Assembly: GCA_005281725.1 (NCBI GenBank)
Contig: SSBO01000009.1
Span: 582,585-646,584, forward strand
Source of the DNA: Wuchereria bancrofti
Taxonomy: Eukaryota; Nematoda; Chromadorea; Rhabditida; Onchocercidae
DNA length: 64,000 nt
Reading direction: 5' to 3'
The notes under the pieces: model-generated
Database searches by the model: none
Seen by the model: only the letters and a program-made list of their open reading frames with translations
Told to the model about the DNA's origin: nothing
Position numbers and translations under genes: made by a program
Part shown: piece after piece, positions 52,284-64,000 of the stretch
How the letters are laid out: each line of letters opens with the position of its first letter
Position numbering within the stretch: the stretch's first letter is position 1

Positions 52284-55189
52284 TTATATCACACAACCGC
52301 ATTCTTCAACTTTGACATTTTTTAATGGAATTAATCGTTGTGTACCATTGTCGTATTGTTCAGCAACCTGAAAAAAAAACCGGACAGGTAGTTAAGGTAT
52401 TATTGTAGCCTAGTAGCCAAGTAATCCTCTGTAGCCTAGCATGAGTAAACATTATTTTTTATAAAAATGAAATTTTGTTTCGATGATTTCAGTTTAATTA
52501 TTAAAGTTAGTATGAAGCACTATAATCACTGTAATATTTGTGATTATTTAATAATACTTACATTAATAGATGCAAATTTAATTGGTACACAACAGACCCA
52601 TTTGTCTTTGAATGGATTAAAATTTAGATTTGAAATTTTCATCGCTTGTACCAAAGCACTGCGATCATTTGTAGCCGGAATAAGTGTTTGATCACAGATT
52701 CCATCACAGAAATTCATCAGGAATCTAAATTTGGGAATCATACGCTCAGTCGTGTTGAATTTATCAGGAATTTAAATTCAGGAATCATGCATAATTCACT
52801 CATGTTGAATTCATCAGGAATTTAAATTCGGGAGTATACACAGGTCAGTCATGCTGAAATCTAAATTCGGGAATCAGACTACACTCAATCATGTTGAATT
52901 CATCAGGAATTTAAATTCAGGAATCATGCATAATTCACTCATGTTGAATTCATCAGGAATTTAAATTCGGGAGTATACACAGGTCAGTCATGCTGAAATC
53001 TAAATTCGGGAATCAGACTACACTCAATCATGTTGAATTCATCAGGAATTTAAATTCAGGAATCATGCATAATTCACTCATGTTGAATTCATCAGGAATT
53101 TAAATTCGGGAGTATATACAGGTCAGTCATGCTGAAATCTAAATTCGGGAATCAGACAACACTCAGTCATATTGAATTCATCAGGAATTTAAATTCAGGA
53201 ATCATGCATAATTCACTCATGTTGAATTCATCAGGAATTTAAATTCAGGAATCATATACTTAGTCATATTGAATTCATCAGCAATTTAAATTCAGTCCTA
53301 CACTCACGTTGAATTTAAATTCGGGAATCAGACGACACTCAGTCGCGTCAAATTCATGAGGAATTTAAATTCAATCCTAAAAAGTTAACGTTGAACTAAA
53401 CGTAATGCAAACAAAAAATTTTGAATTAAGCATAATTAATTGCAACTTAAATAATTAATTAAAAGTATGCAAATGATTAAAATAAAAGTACCCATTAGGT
53501 GTTGTAATATGCTCAAAACCACTGTTTCGAAATTGAAAATAACGTGATTTAAGGCAACATTTACGATATGAGCAATCTTCATCTCCACGGATTTCACGTT
53601 TTTGACGATACTTTTGTGATATTTCTGCTTTTATGAATAAGATTGGACGTAAAGATTTGGGACATTGTTTGTTGCAGCGTAACTAAAAACTAAATATTTT
53701 TCAAAACATTTTTTTTTTTTACTTTAAAAGTATAATTTTGAAAAATTTAATTTTACAATTTTTTATTATTTCTTTTTTAAAATTTAATCATTTACTATAA
53801 ATTCAAATACAGTAAATTCTTTTTTCTTATAAAACTATTTTAAATTAAAAAAAAATGAATGAAATAGATATTACTCGTATTATTATTTCGTCTATTTTAT
53901 TCGTCAACCATTTTATCATTTGTTTACTCAAATCAAATTTTGAATATTTTAGCTTTACTGATTTGATATTATCGATAAAAATTTGTAAATTTTTTCCATC
54001 AGCAATATTTAAATTAATCATTGCCATAATAAAATGAAGCTTCATTCCTGATCCATGAAGAATTGATAAGAGTGATTTGAATTGAAATTGATAGCAAAAT
54101 ACGTCGATACCAGAGCATATCAAATTTAAAAAAGAAAGAACAAAATCATTTCGTTATTGTAAAATTTATGATAAACTTTAAACACTGCATGATAATTTCT
54201 TACAAAAACAAAAAATACCAAATTAAATTCCAGTAATTCAATAAAATATTAAAGAATTCTCGGTCAAAACAAAAGAAAGAAAAATCAGTCATTTTAATAA
54301 TTTCACTATTTTTAAATATTATGTATAAATATTTCGAATATTTCTATTGTAGTAATTTTCCCTAGCAATATTTGACTAAAAATTTTTAATTATATTAAAG
54401 CATATTGATCTATTCAGAAATTTTTTACCTTTAACACCTTTAATCATTAATCGATACTTGATAAGACCATCAATAGTATCATTCGTTTCAATTACAACAT
54501 TTCGTAGCGTTGAATTCAAATTATCATTATCAACTGATAAGTGATCCTAAGAGTGAGATGTTATTGTAATTAACTGATAAATGATAAACGATGAAGATTG
54601 CAAAAATAATTAGTTTTATTTGATTTCAAAAAAAAAAAGAAAAAACCATTATACAAAATAATCTAGAAGAAATTTAAAAATTAAAAAAACCAAATTTTCA
54701 AAGTAAAATAAATTAATCAACTGTATATAAAAAAAAAATTTAATTCCTAAAACAATAATAATTTAATTTATCTAAATTTAATTTATTCCTAAAATAATAA
54801 TAAAAATAAATGATAAACAATAAAGAAAGATTGGAAAAATAATACTTTTATTTCGAGAAAAAAAAAAACCATTATACAAAATAATCTTTAAAAATTAATC
54901 CAAAAGAAATTTAAAAAAAGAAAGCAAATTTTCAAAATAATAAAATAAATTAATCAATTCCTTTTTTCTTCCTATATGTCCATTTAATTTATTTCTAAAA
55001 TAATAATAATAAAATTATTATTACCTTTATCGATTCAATTAAACGTTGTTTATAATTTTGAAGTAGAAAATCTTCATATTCCCATGTTGTTAACATATTT
55101 GTTGTTAATATCATCGTTGTATCATTTACATTTATAACATTTACAACAAATGTTATTTTATAAATTAAACAAAAATAAATCAAAAACAT
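52284..55189 (-). CDS. TGF-beta superfamily ligand precursor (TGF-beta/DAF-7-like cysteine pattern)
   Basis: Exons in transcription order: 55189-55025, 54546-54429, 54047-53875, 53682-53492, 52724-52562, 52367-52284; 297 residues, all phases consistent. Residues 1-20 are a signal peptide (MFLIYFCLIYKITFVVNVIN). A propeptide follows, with YSKFDLSKQMIKWLTNKI where family propeptides have a conserved Trp helix, and CNKQCPKSLRPILFIKAE. A furin-type site RQKR precedes the mature part. The mature domain has nine cysteines: CSYRKCC, FLMNFCDGICD, WVCCVP and the terminal EECGCVI. The C-x4-CC start groups it with TGF-beta/activin-type rather than BMP-type ligands. Nematode relatives include DAF-7 and filarial TGH-2; orthology is not settled. 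The mature domain looks intact, including the CC that supplies the dimer disulfide. Confidence 0.9.
52725..53385. repeat. 139-bp minisatellite in intron 4 of the TGF-beta gene
   Basis: GGAATCATGC starts at 52781, 52920, 53059 and 53198 (exact 139-bp period), with diverged partial copies on both sides. Each unit contains two or three related ~45-bp subunits (TTGAATTCATCAGGAATTTA). The array abuts exon 52724-52562, whose first bases belong to the same repeat family. Confidence 0.95.
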
Positions 55190-56099
55190 TTTTTTCTTTT
55201 TTTAAAAAATTTATTTTTGCTATCCTTTTGCAATGATATGTGTTATTCATTTCTTCTTCATTTTATCTGTTAAATGATAATATCATTTGATATTTTCTTT
55301 TTTTTTTTTCTTCTTTTGACGATTAAATATTAATGCTACAAAAATATATTTACATTTTTTTTTTTAAATTTGCATTTTTTTTTTTTTTTTTTTTGTTAAT
55401 AATGCGGAAAAAAAAAAGATTGTAAATGACTTTTCGTTTTTTTTTTTTTTTGACAAAATTATTTTAAGATTAAAATAAAGAATTGTGGAGAAAAAAAAGA
55501 ATCTTTTCTTTCTTCTAATATTTTAAAAGTTTTAGTGTCTTTTTGTTTTTTAGAAAAAAAAAAATTGCAAACATTAATTTTAACATATATGTGAAATTCA
55601 TATATGTGTTAATGATTGTTAATGATAGTTTTGAAGTATAATAAATTATTAGAAATAATTTAAATGTGCTTAAATGCATGATTACTAGAAATGAAATTTA
55701 AAGAAAAAAAAAATCGAAAACATTTTAGAGAAGTACAATTTAAGTAAAATTTTAAAAAATGTAAATAAAGTTTCGTTTTATTTATAAGATGAAATTATTT
55801 CAAGTAAAATTAATTTTAGAAAAATGTTTAACTTATAAAAAAAGATTGCATATATATTATTGTGTTTTTATGACTTTTTTTTTCATAAAACGTAGCAAAA
55901 ATTTTATTTCCTTGAAATTTTTGTCTTTTAACAATTTATTTGTTGTTTTATTTCATTTCTTTGTTTACTTGTTTATCAATTAATTTATTATTATAGTAGC
56001 TATAAAAATACAAATAAACAACAATTTAAAAAGAAAAAAGTTATAAGAATATAAACAAATAAAATGATTGAACAAACAATTAATTATAAATATATTTAC
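55190..56099. other. Intergenic region between the SPE-42-like gene and the TGF-beta gene
   Basis: Homopolymer-rich (for example long T runs near 55373-55396 and 55438-55453). It contains a palindrome-like CATATATGTGAAATTCATATATGTG region near 55587-55609. No coding exon found; the predicted frame at 55789-55983 is low-complexity. Confidence 0.55.
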
Positions 56100-59000
56100 T
56101 CATTTAGCAGGAGAAGAACCTTTGGACATTTCAACTTTTGGCATATCCAATGGATTATACGTCGTCTTTGTTGATGTTACTTCTCCTTGTTTTGCCTGAA
56201 ATTTTGTAATTTTATAGGAGTTAATGAAACTAAAAATTATTTTAATATTAATACTAAATAATGCTAATCCTAAATCATTCTTTACCTGTATAATTAATTA
56301 ATTGTTAGATGTCACAAATATTTCACATCAATTTAAATTATAATTTTAGGTATGAATATTTTTTAGATATTTAAAAATCTATTCAAATCAACAACACTAA
56401 ATTAATCAAAATGTTTTAAGTGTAAAAGAAATTATTTTAATAAAAATTATTTTAATATTAATATTTTTCATAATAAAAAATTTACTACAAATTTATCTCA
56501 CATAAAAGTTTCATAATTTCTAGCATTATTACTTGTTCCTTTTTTTGAAAAAGTAAATTTGAAGAGGTAAATTAAAAAGAGTTATCTCAAATTGCTAACA
56601 TTTATTCAAATATTTTTCATAATTAAACTTTATCGAATAGGATGAAAATTCGTACAAGTTGAAAATTTAAATTGAAGAAAAAATTAAAGGAAATATTTTT
56701 TTAAATAATTAATATTGCAAACTTTGTTTTTCTCTTTTTTCATGTTTTATATTAAATAATACTAATAAGTGTTTTTTTTTTTAAATTAAAATTTTAAATC
56801 CAAAAAATGTATATAATAACTAACTAAATAAGTATAATATAGTTTAGCGTTGTTTTTCTCTTTCGTCTAATGTTTTATATTAAAGATACTAACAAGTGTT
56901 TGTTTTTTAAATTCAAATTTCAAATTCAAAAAAAGTATATAATAACTAACTAAATAAACATAACATATTTTATGGTTTAGTTTTGTTTTTTCTCTTTTGT
57001 TCAATGTTTTATATTAAATAATACTAATAAGTGTTTGTTTTTTTTTTTAAATTAAAATTTTAAATTCAAAAAAAAAGTATATATAAAAACTAACTAAACA
57101 AGCATAACATATTTTATAATTTTCTTCATAGCATACAAAACAATAAGATGCTGGGCAATTCGAACAATTAATTAAATTTCTTTTATAATATTTCACTTCA
57201 CACATTAAACATATTCCAGTTTTGAATAGAAAATCCAAAAATTTTTCCACGATTGTTTCAGCAAATAATTTGCTAAAATAAAAGTATCATTTTGATATTT
57301 AATTATTACGTTAAAAAAATTTTTCTTACGTTAGAGTTAAATTTTTTCAATGTTGTAATAAATGTTATTATTAATGATTGCTATCTTTAAAATATTAACT
57401 TACGTTACGTCAAATGCTATACTAAATATTACGTAAAAAAAAAAAAACTATTTTCTTAAAAATTAGGTAATAATTGATTATTTATCAATAATTTTTTTAA
57501 AATAAAAAAAATTTTTTGTTACGTTACACTTAGTTTACCTTTTCCTACGAATTTCTTCACGTTCTAAAATTCTACGTTCCACTTGAAAACGTATTCGTGC
57601 TCGTGCTAACTTTCGACCATTTATACGTACAAATAACATTTTATTGTAAAGATGTATGATACGTGCTTTATTACGTTTTCGAAAAATATTTCCAATTACA
57701 CAAAAAAGCGTAATACGTTTGATTACATAACCAAATATAACCTGAAATTATTTAAATTATAATAAATTTTCAAAAAAAAAAAGGAAAGAGGAAATTAAGA
57801 ATTCTAAATTTGTTAAAAAATTATGAAATTTAAACATTTAGTAACGATTAAATTAGCAGAAACTCTCAAAACGCTTTATAATATTAGATTTTGAATTTCA
57901 TTTTATTCCACTGAAATTAGATCATTTCAGTTCACGTCAGTTTAATTCACGTCAATTCAATTCAATTTCACCCATTTTATTGTTTTCAAAAAAAAAAAAA
58001 CAAATTTTAAATTAATCATAAGAAATGTAATGTGATGATTTGACACACTTAAAAACTTAAAAATTCACTTAAACATTAGGTGAAATTTGATCATTTATCA
58101 ATAATGTTTGAATTTTTAATTTTTTTAAAAATGAAAAATTGTTTATTATCTTTTCTAATGATTATTTATCAATTTCATCAATTCATTTATATTTATCAAA
58201 TTGTGATGATTATCAATTTCATCAGTCAGTTCATTTGCATTTATCAATTTGTTATGATTATTTATCAATTTCATCAATTCATTTATCAATTTTATCAATT
58301 CATACCTGAAGAAGAAACATTATTCCGAGTGGGAAGAAAATATATTTTCCGGCATATAACCAGTTTGGTGATACCGGATTATAAATGCATTCCTCCAGTG
58401 AAATTGTCGCATTTCTATAACTGTGATAATCAAATTCAATCATTTCCTTTACTAAATCAGCTATAAATCCGGTACCATCAATCTGAAAAAGGAAAATAAT
58501 GCATATTTTCCTGATGGAATTTACGGAATCAGTAATTATCATTGCTGATTACGAGTGAAATATTATCAAATGATTAATTCCATTAATCTGATAACAAAAA
58601 TTATTTTTAATGTTGATTTTTACAAATTAATTTTGAAATCTAAATTTTCGAATAATTTTTAAAAGCCACTTTTTAAAGTAATTTTTAATTAAAAAAATCG
58701 TTGAATCAATTTTTGTTCAAATTTTTAAATGGAATACCTTAAAACTAAAAAATTGTTGATTCTCGGTTGTTACATATTTTGATGTATATTTTGAAATCTA
58801 TAACAAACATTAATTTAATAAAATAATGAAATGAAATATTTGAATAAAAGTAAATTTTTAACATTTAAAATTGTTGGATCATTTTTATATAACCAATAAA
58901 ATGTTGAAAATTTTTGCATAATTCTTTTGAAAAACAAAATAAATTTTGTTAAATTATAATTTGTAATATAAAAAAAAAAAACATACATTATAAATAACTC

Positions 59001-62000
59001 TGTAAAAAACAAAATCAACAAATACAACAAATGAAGCGGTAATAAATAAAAATGTAAATTTTGCAAGTGGTAACCATGAAGCGCGTATTTCTGCTTTTGT
59101 TGGAGGTCTAAAATTCATTTCAATAAAATTTATTAATTAAAATTTTATTTAACAATTAAAATTAACACATGATGTTAGTGTGTACGTACAGTTTAATTAA
59201 AATATGTTAAATTTTATTAAGAAATATTTTCCAATTATTTGCAAAAATTTTGTTTTGTTTTTCATTGTTTTGTTTTTTATTGTTTTCTTTTTTCTTTGTT
59301 TAAAAAAAAACTTACGAAATTGGTGTCATTAAATTATTTGCACGCATTTCAGCTTTACTTAATGGATGCAAAAATATTTTTGCCTCATTTTTACGTTTAC
59401 GATCAATGTGCCAAAAATATGACGTCAAATAAACGTTATCAAAATCGATATCATTTAGATAATTATTTATCATTTTAACAGAATCACGAAATATGGTATA
59501 AATCATAACAACAAATAAGCAACCCAAAATTTGTTTCAATGTTATCAATATAATCTGCAGAAAAAAAAAATCTTTTTTTTTAAATTTTTAATTAACAAAT
59601 AGTGCTATAATTTATTATTTGTTTTTTTTTTAAATATTTTTTAAGCATATGATAATTTAAATCAAACGTTAGGAGTTTTAATTTTTAACTTGTTTTAGAT
59701 ATGAAATTTTAATAATACTCATTCAAAGATATAATTGTTCATTTATTATTTTAAAATTTGAAATAATAAATGCTATGTGAGTTGATTTTGAAAACAAAAT
59801 ACTTAATTAATTCATTGAAAAATTAACTTTTAATAAGCGAAAATTTTGAGCAATTCGATATTTCACTTCTTTGATTCCATAAATTCGAACATTTCGTGGT
59901 TCAACAATTGCTCGATAATGCATCTAAAATAGATTGATTGATTGATTGATTGATTGAATTATTGATTTATTTCATTTATTGATTAAAATGTTACTTTGAT
60001 TGATTTCATTTATTGATTGAAATTTTATTTAGTTTCATTTATTGATTGATTTGATTTCATTTATTGATTGGATTTTTATTTACTCAATATTAATAAAACG
60101 TTAGTAAACAAAAAATAAAAACAAACAAACAAATAAAATCCTTACATTAACGCGGAGATGATCTAAAATATCTTCGGTTAAATTATGCGCATCTGTTAAA
60201 TCACTATCTAAATTTTTAGTTCTTGATAATACCTGATTAGTCATTTGATCACAAAATGTCATCGCTTCACCAACCTTCAATTTATGAACATTTATAAATT
60301 TCGAAACTATTTTTTCAATTTCGAAAATGAAATTTTTACTTCAATAAATTATGCTTGTAACAATTATATGTAATTTATAAATTTTTCCACCAAAAAAAAA
60401 AAAACTCGAACTAATCAATAGTTTAGCAGAAAAAAAATGAAAAATTTTTCAGTTTTATTTTATTCATTTTTTTTTTTTTTTGATACACAGTTTACTTTGA
60501 AATAAACTTTATTAGTCAAATAAATATACACAAATACCTATAGATTTCAAAAAAAGAAAACAAAAAAACCTTTTTTGAAACTTGACAAATTTGAAGTGTA
60601 TCAAATTTATCACAAATACGTCCTTTGAATAATGGTAAAAACCAAAGAATAGAATAACATTTATTCTAAAAAATATAAATTATTTACAAAATTTGTTTAT
60701 AAACAAAATTGCTTCAAAACTATTTCATTTTCTACTGCTTATTATGCTTTAATTAATTTGTCAGTTATAAATATATTGCAAAAAAAAAAGAAAAATTAAT
60801 ACAAATTTTATATAAATTAAATATTTCCTATAGCTAATTATATTTTCTACTTATTTATTTACTTATTTATTTATTCTGATTAAATTACTTCCTCTCTCTT
60901 TCTTTCTCTCTCTCTATCTTCCTTTTTTCTCTCTAAAATTGTAAAATAAAAATTATACTTTCATATCACGAAATGTTTCATGGCATTTTTTCACACCTTT
61001 ATCGAATACTTCATTGCATTGATAGTGCATACGCATTGATAATAATTTTGATAGCTAATTGAGAGTGAGAAAAATTATAATTTAAATTTATTAATAAAAT
61101 AATCAAAGTTCCTAGAGGATATTATGATAATAATTTCATTATCATAACGTGAACGATCAATTATTTCATTTCATTTTTACATACATTCATTTATTTTTTA
61201 ATTTACTATTATAAATTATTTCAATTTGTTATTTAAATGAATCATAAAAATTTTATAATTTTCAATTTTTTTTATTGTTCTTGTTTTGTTTTTGCTGTAA
61301 TAAAAAAAGAAAAGTGAAATAAATTTTACCTTTAATTTAAATTTATTTCATGTTGGCGCGGCTGATTTCATTTATTGTTTATTTTTAGTATTATGAATTA
61401 TTTCAATTTATTACTTAAATACTGTTAAATGAATCATAAAAATTTTATAATTTTTCATTTTTTGTTATTATTGTTGTTTTTGTTTTTTTGCTGTAATAAA
61501 ATAAAAATTTTACTTTTGATTTAAATTTATTCCATGCTGGCGCGGCTGATTTTTTCATTTTATTTTCTAAATCTTTTTTTACATCTTCTGGTTCTCTATT
61601 AAGCATCATATCACGACTGTGTAGAACCTTAAACAAAAACAAAAAAAAAAAAAAAATAAATGATAATAAAGCATTTAAATTAAGCATAAACATAATTCAT
61701 TCTAATAAATTGTAAATTAATTTGTTATTGAAAAAAATATAAATAATTAAATTTTGAAATTTAACACTTTCAAATTATTTCATAATTTTTTTAACAATAT
61801 TTAATGCTAAAAATGTAACTTTTTTCTTAATTCTAATAATAATTGCTTTCTTTTAACAATAATTAATAATAATTGCTTTCTTTTAACAATAATAACAATT
61901 AATGACAATCAGCAAATGACAATAATTATTAATAATAATAATTAATTAATGATAAATAAAAAGTTTTCGAACCTAAAATTAATTTGTCATTTGAATAATT

Positions 62001-64000
62001 TCAAAAATGAGCGACGATAATAGCAATGAGTTGAGTGATTGATTCATTAAAATTTGAAATAAATATTTTTGATTATTAATGTGAAATTAACTTTGTCAAA
62101 AAAATTTTTAAATAAATACTTGAATACTAATAAAAGAGAGAGAGGGAAAGGAAAGAGAGAAAGACAGAGAGACTTTTATACTTTATTCTAGCATAAGTAT
62201 AAGCCATTGTTTATTATCGTTGCTCATTTTGAAATGATTATTCAATGACAAATTAATTTGATAAAATCATATTTAAACTTTAGTTCAATTTAAATAAAAT
62301 TTTATTACTAAACCTCGGCGGCATCAATTGTTGTTGCTAAGGCTTTGTCTTCATCGCTTAAAGTGAAATCATATTCAATTGGCTCTACCAATGATTTTAA
62401 CATTGCTATCACTTTACGTCCTTTTGATGCTGATTTACCTGAAATTAAGAAAAAGAAAGAAAAAACTGAAATTAAATATTTAAAATATGTATTTCAATCT
62501 TTTTTTTGAAAGTAATTACAACTATTTAGAATGATAATTCTAAGTGGTTTCATCAGTATCAATCATTTAGAACTAAAAATGAATCATTAAAACAATTAAA
62601 TTATAAGCTAATTAAATGAATTGTTAATTCAAGTTTTTAAAAGTCGCGAAAATTTTTTTTAAAAACGTTAAATTTCTACTTGAAACTAACAATTTTTACT
62701 TCAAAGCTTCAACATTATACTTTTAATTTCCTAACATAACAGAAATATTGTAACTGACCAAATTGTACTTTCAACTTTCAAAACTTTGCAGATGAAATAG
62801 TTTATTTAAAGAAAAAAAAAGATAATTTAAATAATTTTATTAGCGATAAATTAAAAATATTATCATTGTTAAATTAACCAAATTATACTTTCAACTTTCA
62901 AAATTTTTGTATTTTCATTTTTAACAATTGCAAATGAAATAGTTTATTTTAAAAAAAAGGAGGATTTAAATGAAATTATTTAGCAATAAATTAAAAATAT
63001 TATCATTGTAAAACTGACCAAATTGTTTAGCCATAAAACTTTCAATTGGTCCAGTGGCCATGACAACCCGTTGTGTCATCATATCTTCCTTTTGCTTAAT
63101 GTGACAAGTAATCATATTAGTAGTAACTTGAAAATTTCGAACAATATTTTCTATTGGACCACTGCTCAAACTATTAAAAACAATAACTGTCAAAAGATTT
63201 TGACCATTTTTACCCAAAGCGCCAAAGAGAACACATATAATTGCACATCGAAATAGCTATAAAAAAATGATTTATATTGTTTTAATTGACACTTAATTCA
63301 ATTAAAATTTTAAAAAATTTTGCAATTTTTAATTTATACTTATCTAATTTAATTTTGTAATTTGCATTTTTTAAATTACACTTATTTAATTTAATGATGT
63401 TAATCTAATCGTTTTATGTCAAAGAAAAAAGAATTTTTTTTTTGTTGTTAAAATTTGATGAGAAAAATGAGAGTAGCACCGGACTAATTGCAAATGTTAT
63501 TGCGCAAGCAAGAATAAGTGACCATTTTAAGATTTGTTCCGCAATTTTATCAAATTCAGCAAAATTAATTTGATGCCAAGCTAGAAAATTAGAAAATTAA
63601 AATTCAATAAGTAGTTTATTAATTTTAAGTGTTTAAAAAGCTAAATTATTGATTCTGTAATTATTCGTCATAAAAAAAAGGCATAATTTCATGTTTGAAA
63701 ATATTTTTTATTAAATAAATTAGGCATAATTTAGTGTTTGAAGATATCCTTTATTAGATAAATCATTTTGTAAATTAAATATGTTAGATTAAATAATTTA
63801 AAACGCATTATAAATAATAAGTAAAATATAAAGGTTTAATATAATTTTGATATATTTCAGGAATTTTTCTAGAAAATTTAAAGTGATTTAAAAAAAACAA
63901 AAAAAATAGTGAATTTTTTTCGAAATATTAACCAAATTTGTATAATAAAATGGCAATCAAAAATCCAACAGGAAAATTAATAAAAATTCTTAGCCAATGA
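56100..64000 (-). CDS. SPE-42/SPE-49-like DC-STAMP domain protein (DCST family) with C-terminal C4C4 RING; 5' partial
   Basis: Exons in transcription order: 64000-63933 (partial), 63580-63480, 63256-63019, 62438-62314, 61627-61514, 61054-60959, 60665-60570, 60274-60146, 59923-59828, 59554-59316, 59107-58987, 58797-58738, 58482-58306, 57741-57539, 57272-57095, 56195-56100 (stop TGA). All 15 junctions keep frame, giving 711 visible residues. About six hydrophobic segments: FPVGFLIAILLYKFG, WSLILACAITFAISP, CAIICVLFGALG, QILGCLFVVMIYTIF, FTFLFITASFVVFVDFVFY and YIFFPLGIMFLL. SLSSGPIENIVRNFQVTTNM resembles the N-terminal region of DCST1/2. The C-terminal exon has four C-x2-C pairs (CLMC, CSNC, CFVC, CYAC), a C4C4 RING as in C. 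elegans SPE-42. SPE-42 and its relatives are sperm membrane proteins needed for sperm-egg interaction/fusion. SPE-42 is about 774 aa, so only roughly 60 N-terminal residues should be missing. Confidence 0.92.
59937..60075. repeat. GATT tetranucleotide repeat in the SPE-42-like gene
   Basis: (GATT)n followed by several TTTCATTTATTGATTGA copies, in the intron between exons 60274-60146 and 59923-59828. Confidence 0.9.
61210..61556. repeat. ~185-bp duplication containing a partial exon copy
   Basis: The 3' end of exon 61627-61514 and its donor-side intron are duplicated. The copy at about 61210-61373 holds a 39-nt exon fragment (61330-61368) with GTAAAATTT donor retained. AAATGAATCATAAAAATTTT and GGCGCGGCTGATTT occur in both copies. 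Confidence 0.92.
61330..61368 (-). pseudogene. Dead partial copy of an exon of the SPE-42-like gene
   Basis: Reads KSAAPT-stop-NKFKLK against KSAAPAWNKFKSK in the true exon; the Trp codon is now TGA. It lacks its own acceptor context but keeps a donor, so it is a relic of local duplication. Confidence 0.8.

Noticed and set aside
52740..53385. Possible CRISPR-like or satellite array
   Set aside because: Units are directly adjacent with no unique spacers, in a eukaryotic intron; it is a minisatellite.
58080..58466. 128-codon + strand ORF
   Set aside because: Overlaps the - strand exon 58482-58306 of the SPE-42-like gene and a TTTATCAATTTCATCAATTC repeat; the residues follow the repeat.
63019..63256. 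+ strand ORF at 63023-63256
   Set aside because: Antisense to a well-supported exon of the SPE-42-like gene.

Overview
The window is nuclear DNA of a nematode, probably a parasitic one; a filarial or other clade III worm is plausible but not proven. Reasons: coding regions are split into many short exons with GT..AG introns and TTTTCAG/TTTTTAG-type acceptors; the background is extremely AT-rich with long A/T homopolymers; several first exons are preceded directly by an acceptor-like AG, as expected for spliced-leader trans-splicing; and the gene set includes a SPE-42-type DC-STAMP/RING protein, a worm-type tau-tubulin-kinase-like kinase, a TGF-beta ligand and an anion-type Cys-loop receptor. 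No tRNA, rRNA, CRISPR array or recognisable transposon was found. Exon models were built by hand from splice signals and reading phase; all but one gene keep frame through every junction.

Layout. Three genes lie on the + strand: an F-box/FBA protein (1-2230, 5' end outside the window), an ITFG2-like beta-propeller protein (4138-6688) and, after about 9.6 kb without a convincing gene, a Cys-loop ligand-gated ion channel with an N-terminal EGF-like module (16393-23418). From 24.3 kb onward every gene is on the - strand. First come three tandem paralogues of a family I do not recognise (24276-26694, 28564-32119, 33705-36899), with shared exon sizes and phases and very different C-termini. They are followed by a TTBK/CK1-like kinase (38412-42200), a small secreted eight-cysteine protein (45778-47292), a TGF-beta ligand (52284-55189) and a SPE-42/DCST-like six-pass membrane protein with a C-terminal RING (56100 to beyond 64000).

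How the genes relate. The SPE-42-like gene belongs to a sperm-egg fusion family, and the TTBK-like kinase family is expanded and often germline/sperm-enriched in worms. The - strand block could therefore be a male/germline-biased neighbourhood; this is inference. The channel, TGF-beta ligand and small cysteine-rich protein look like unrelated neuronal and secreted functions.

The most unusual sequence pattern is that several introns carry tandem repeats that include copies of an adjacent exon edge: the TGF-beta gene, the kinase and the SPE-42-like gene. These scatter decoy splice acceptors or a dead partial exon through the introns. The best candidates for something undescribed are the three-gene paralogue family, the EGF-like/Cys-loop fusion and the recurring exon-edge minisatellites.
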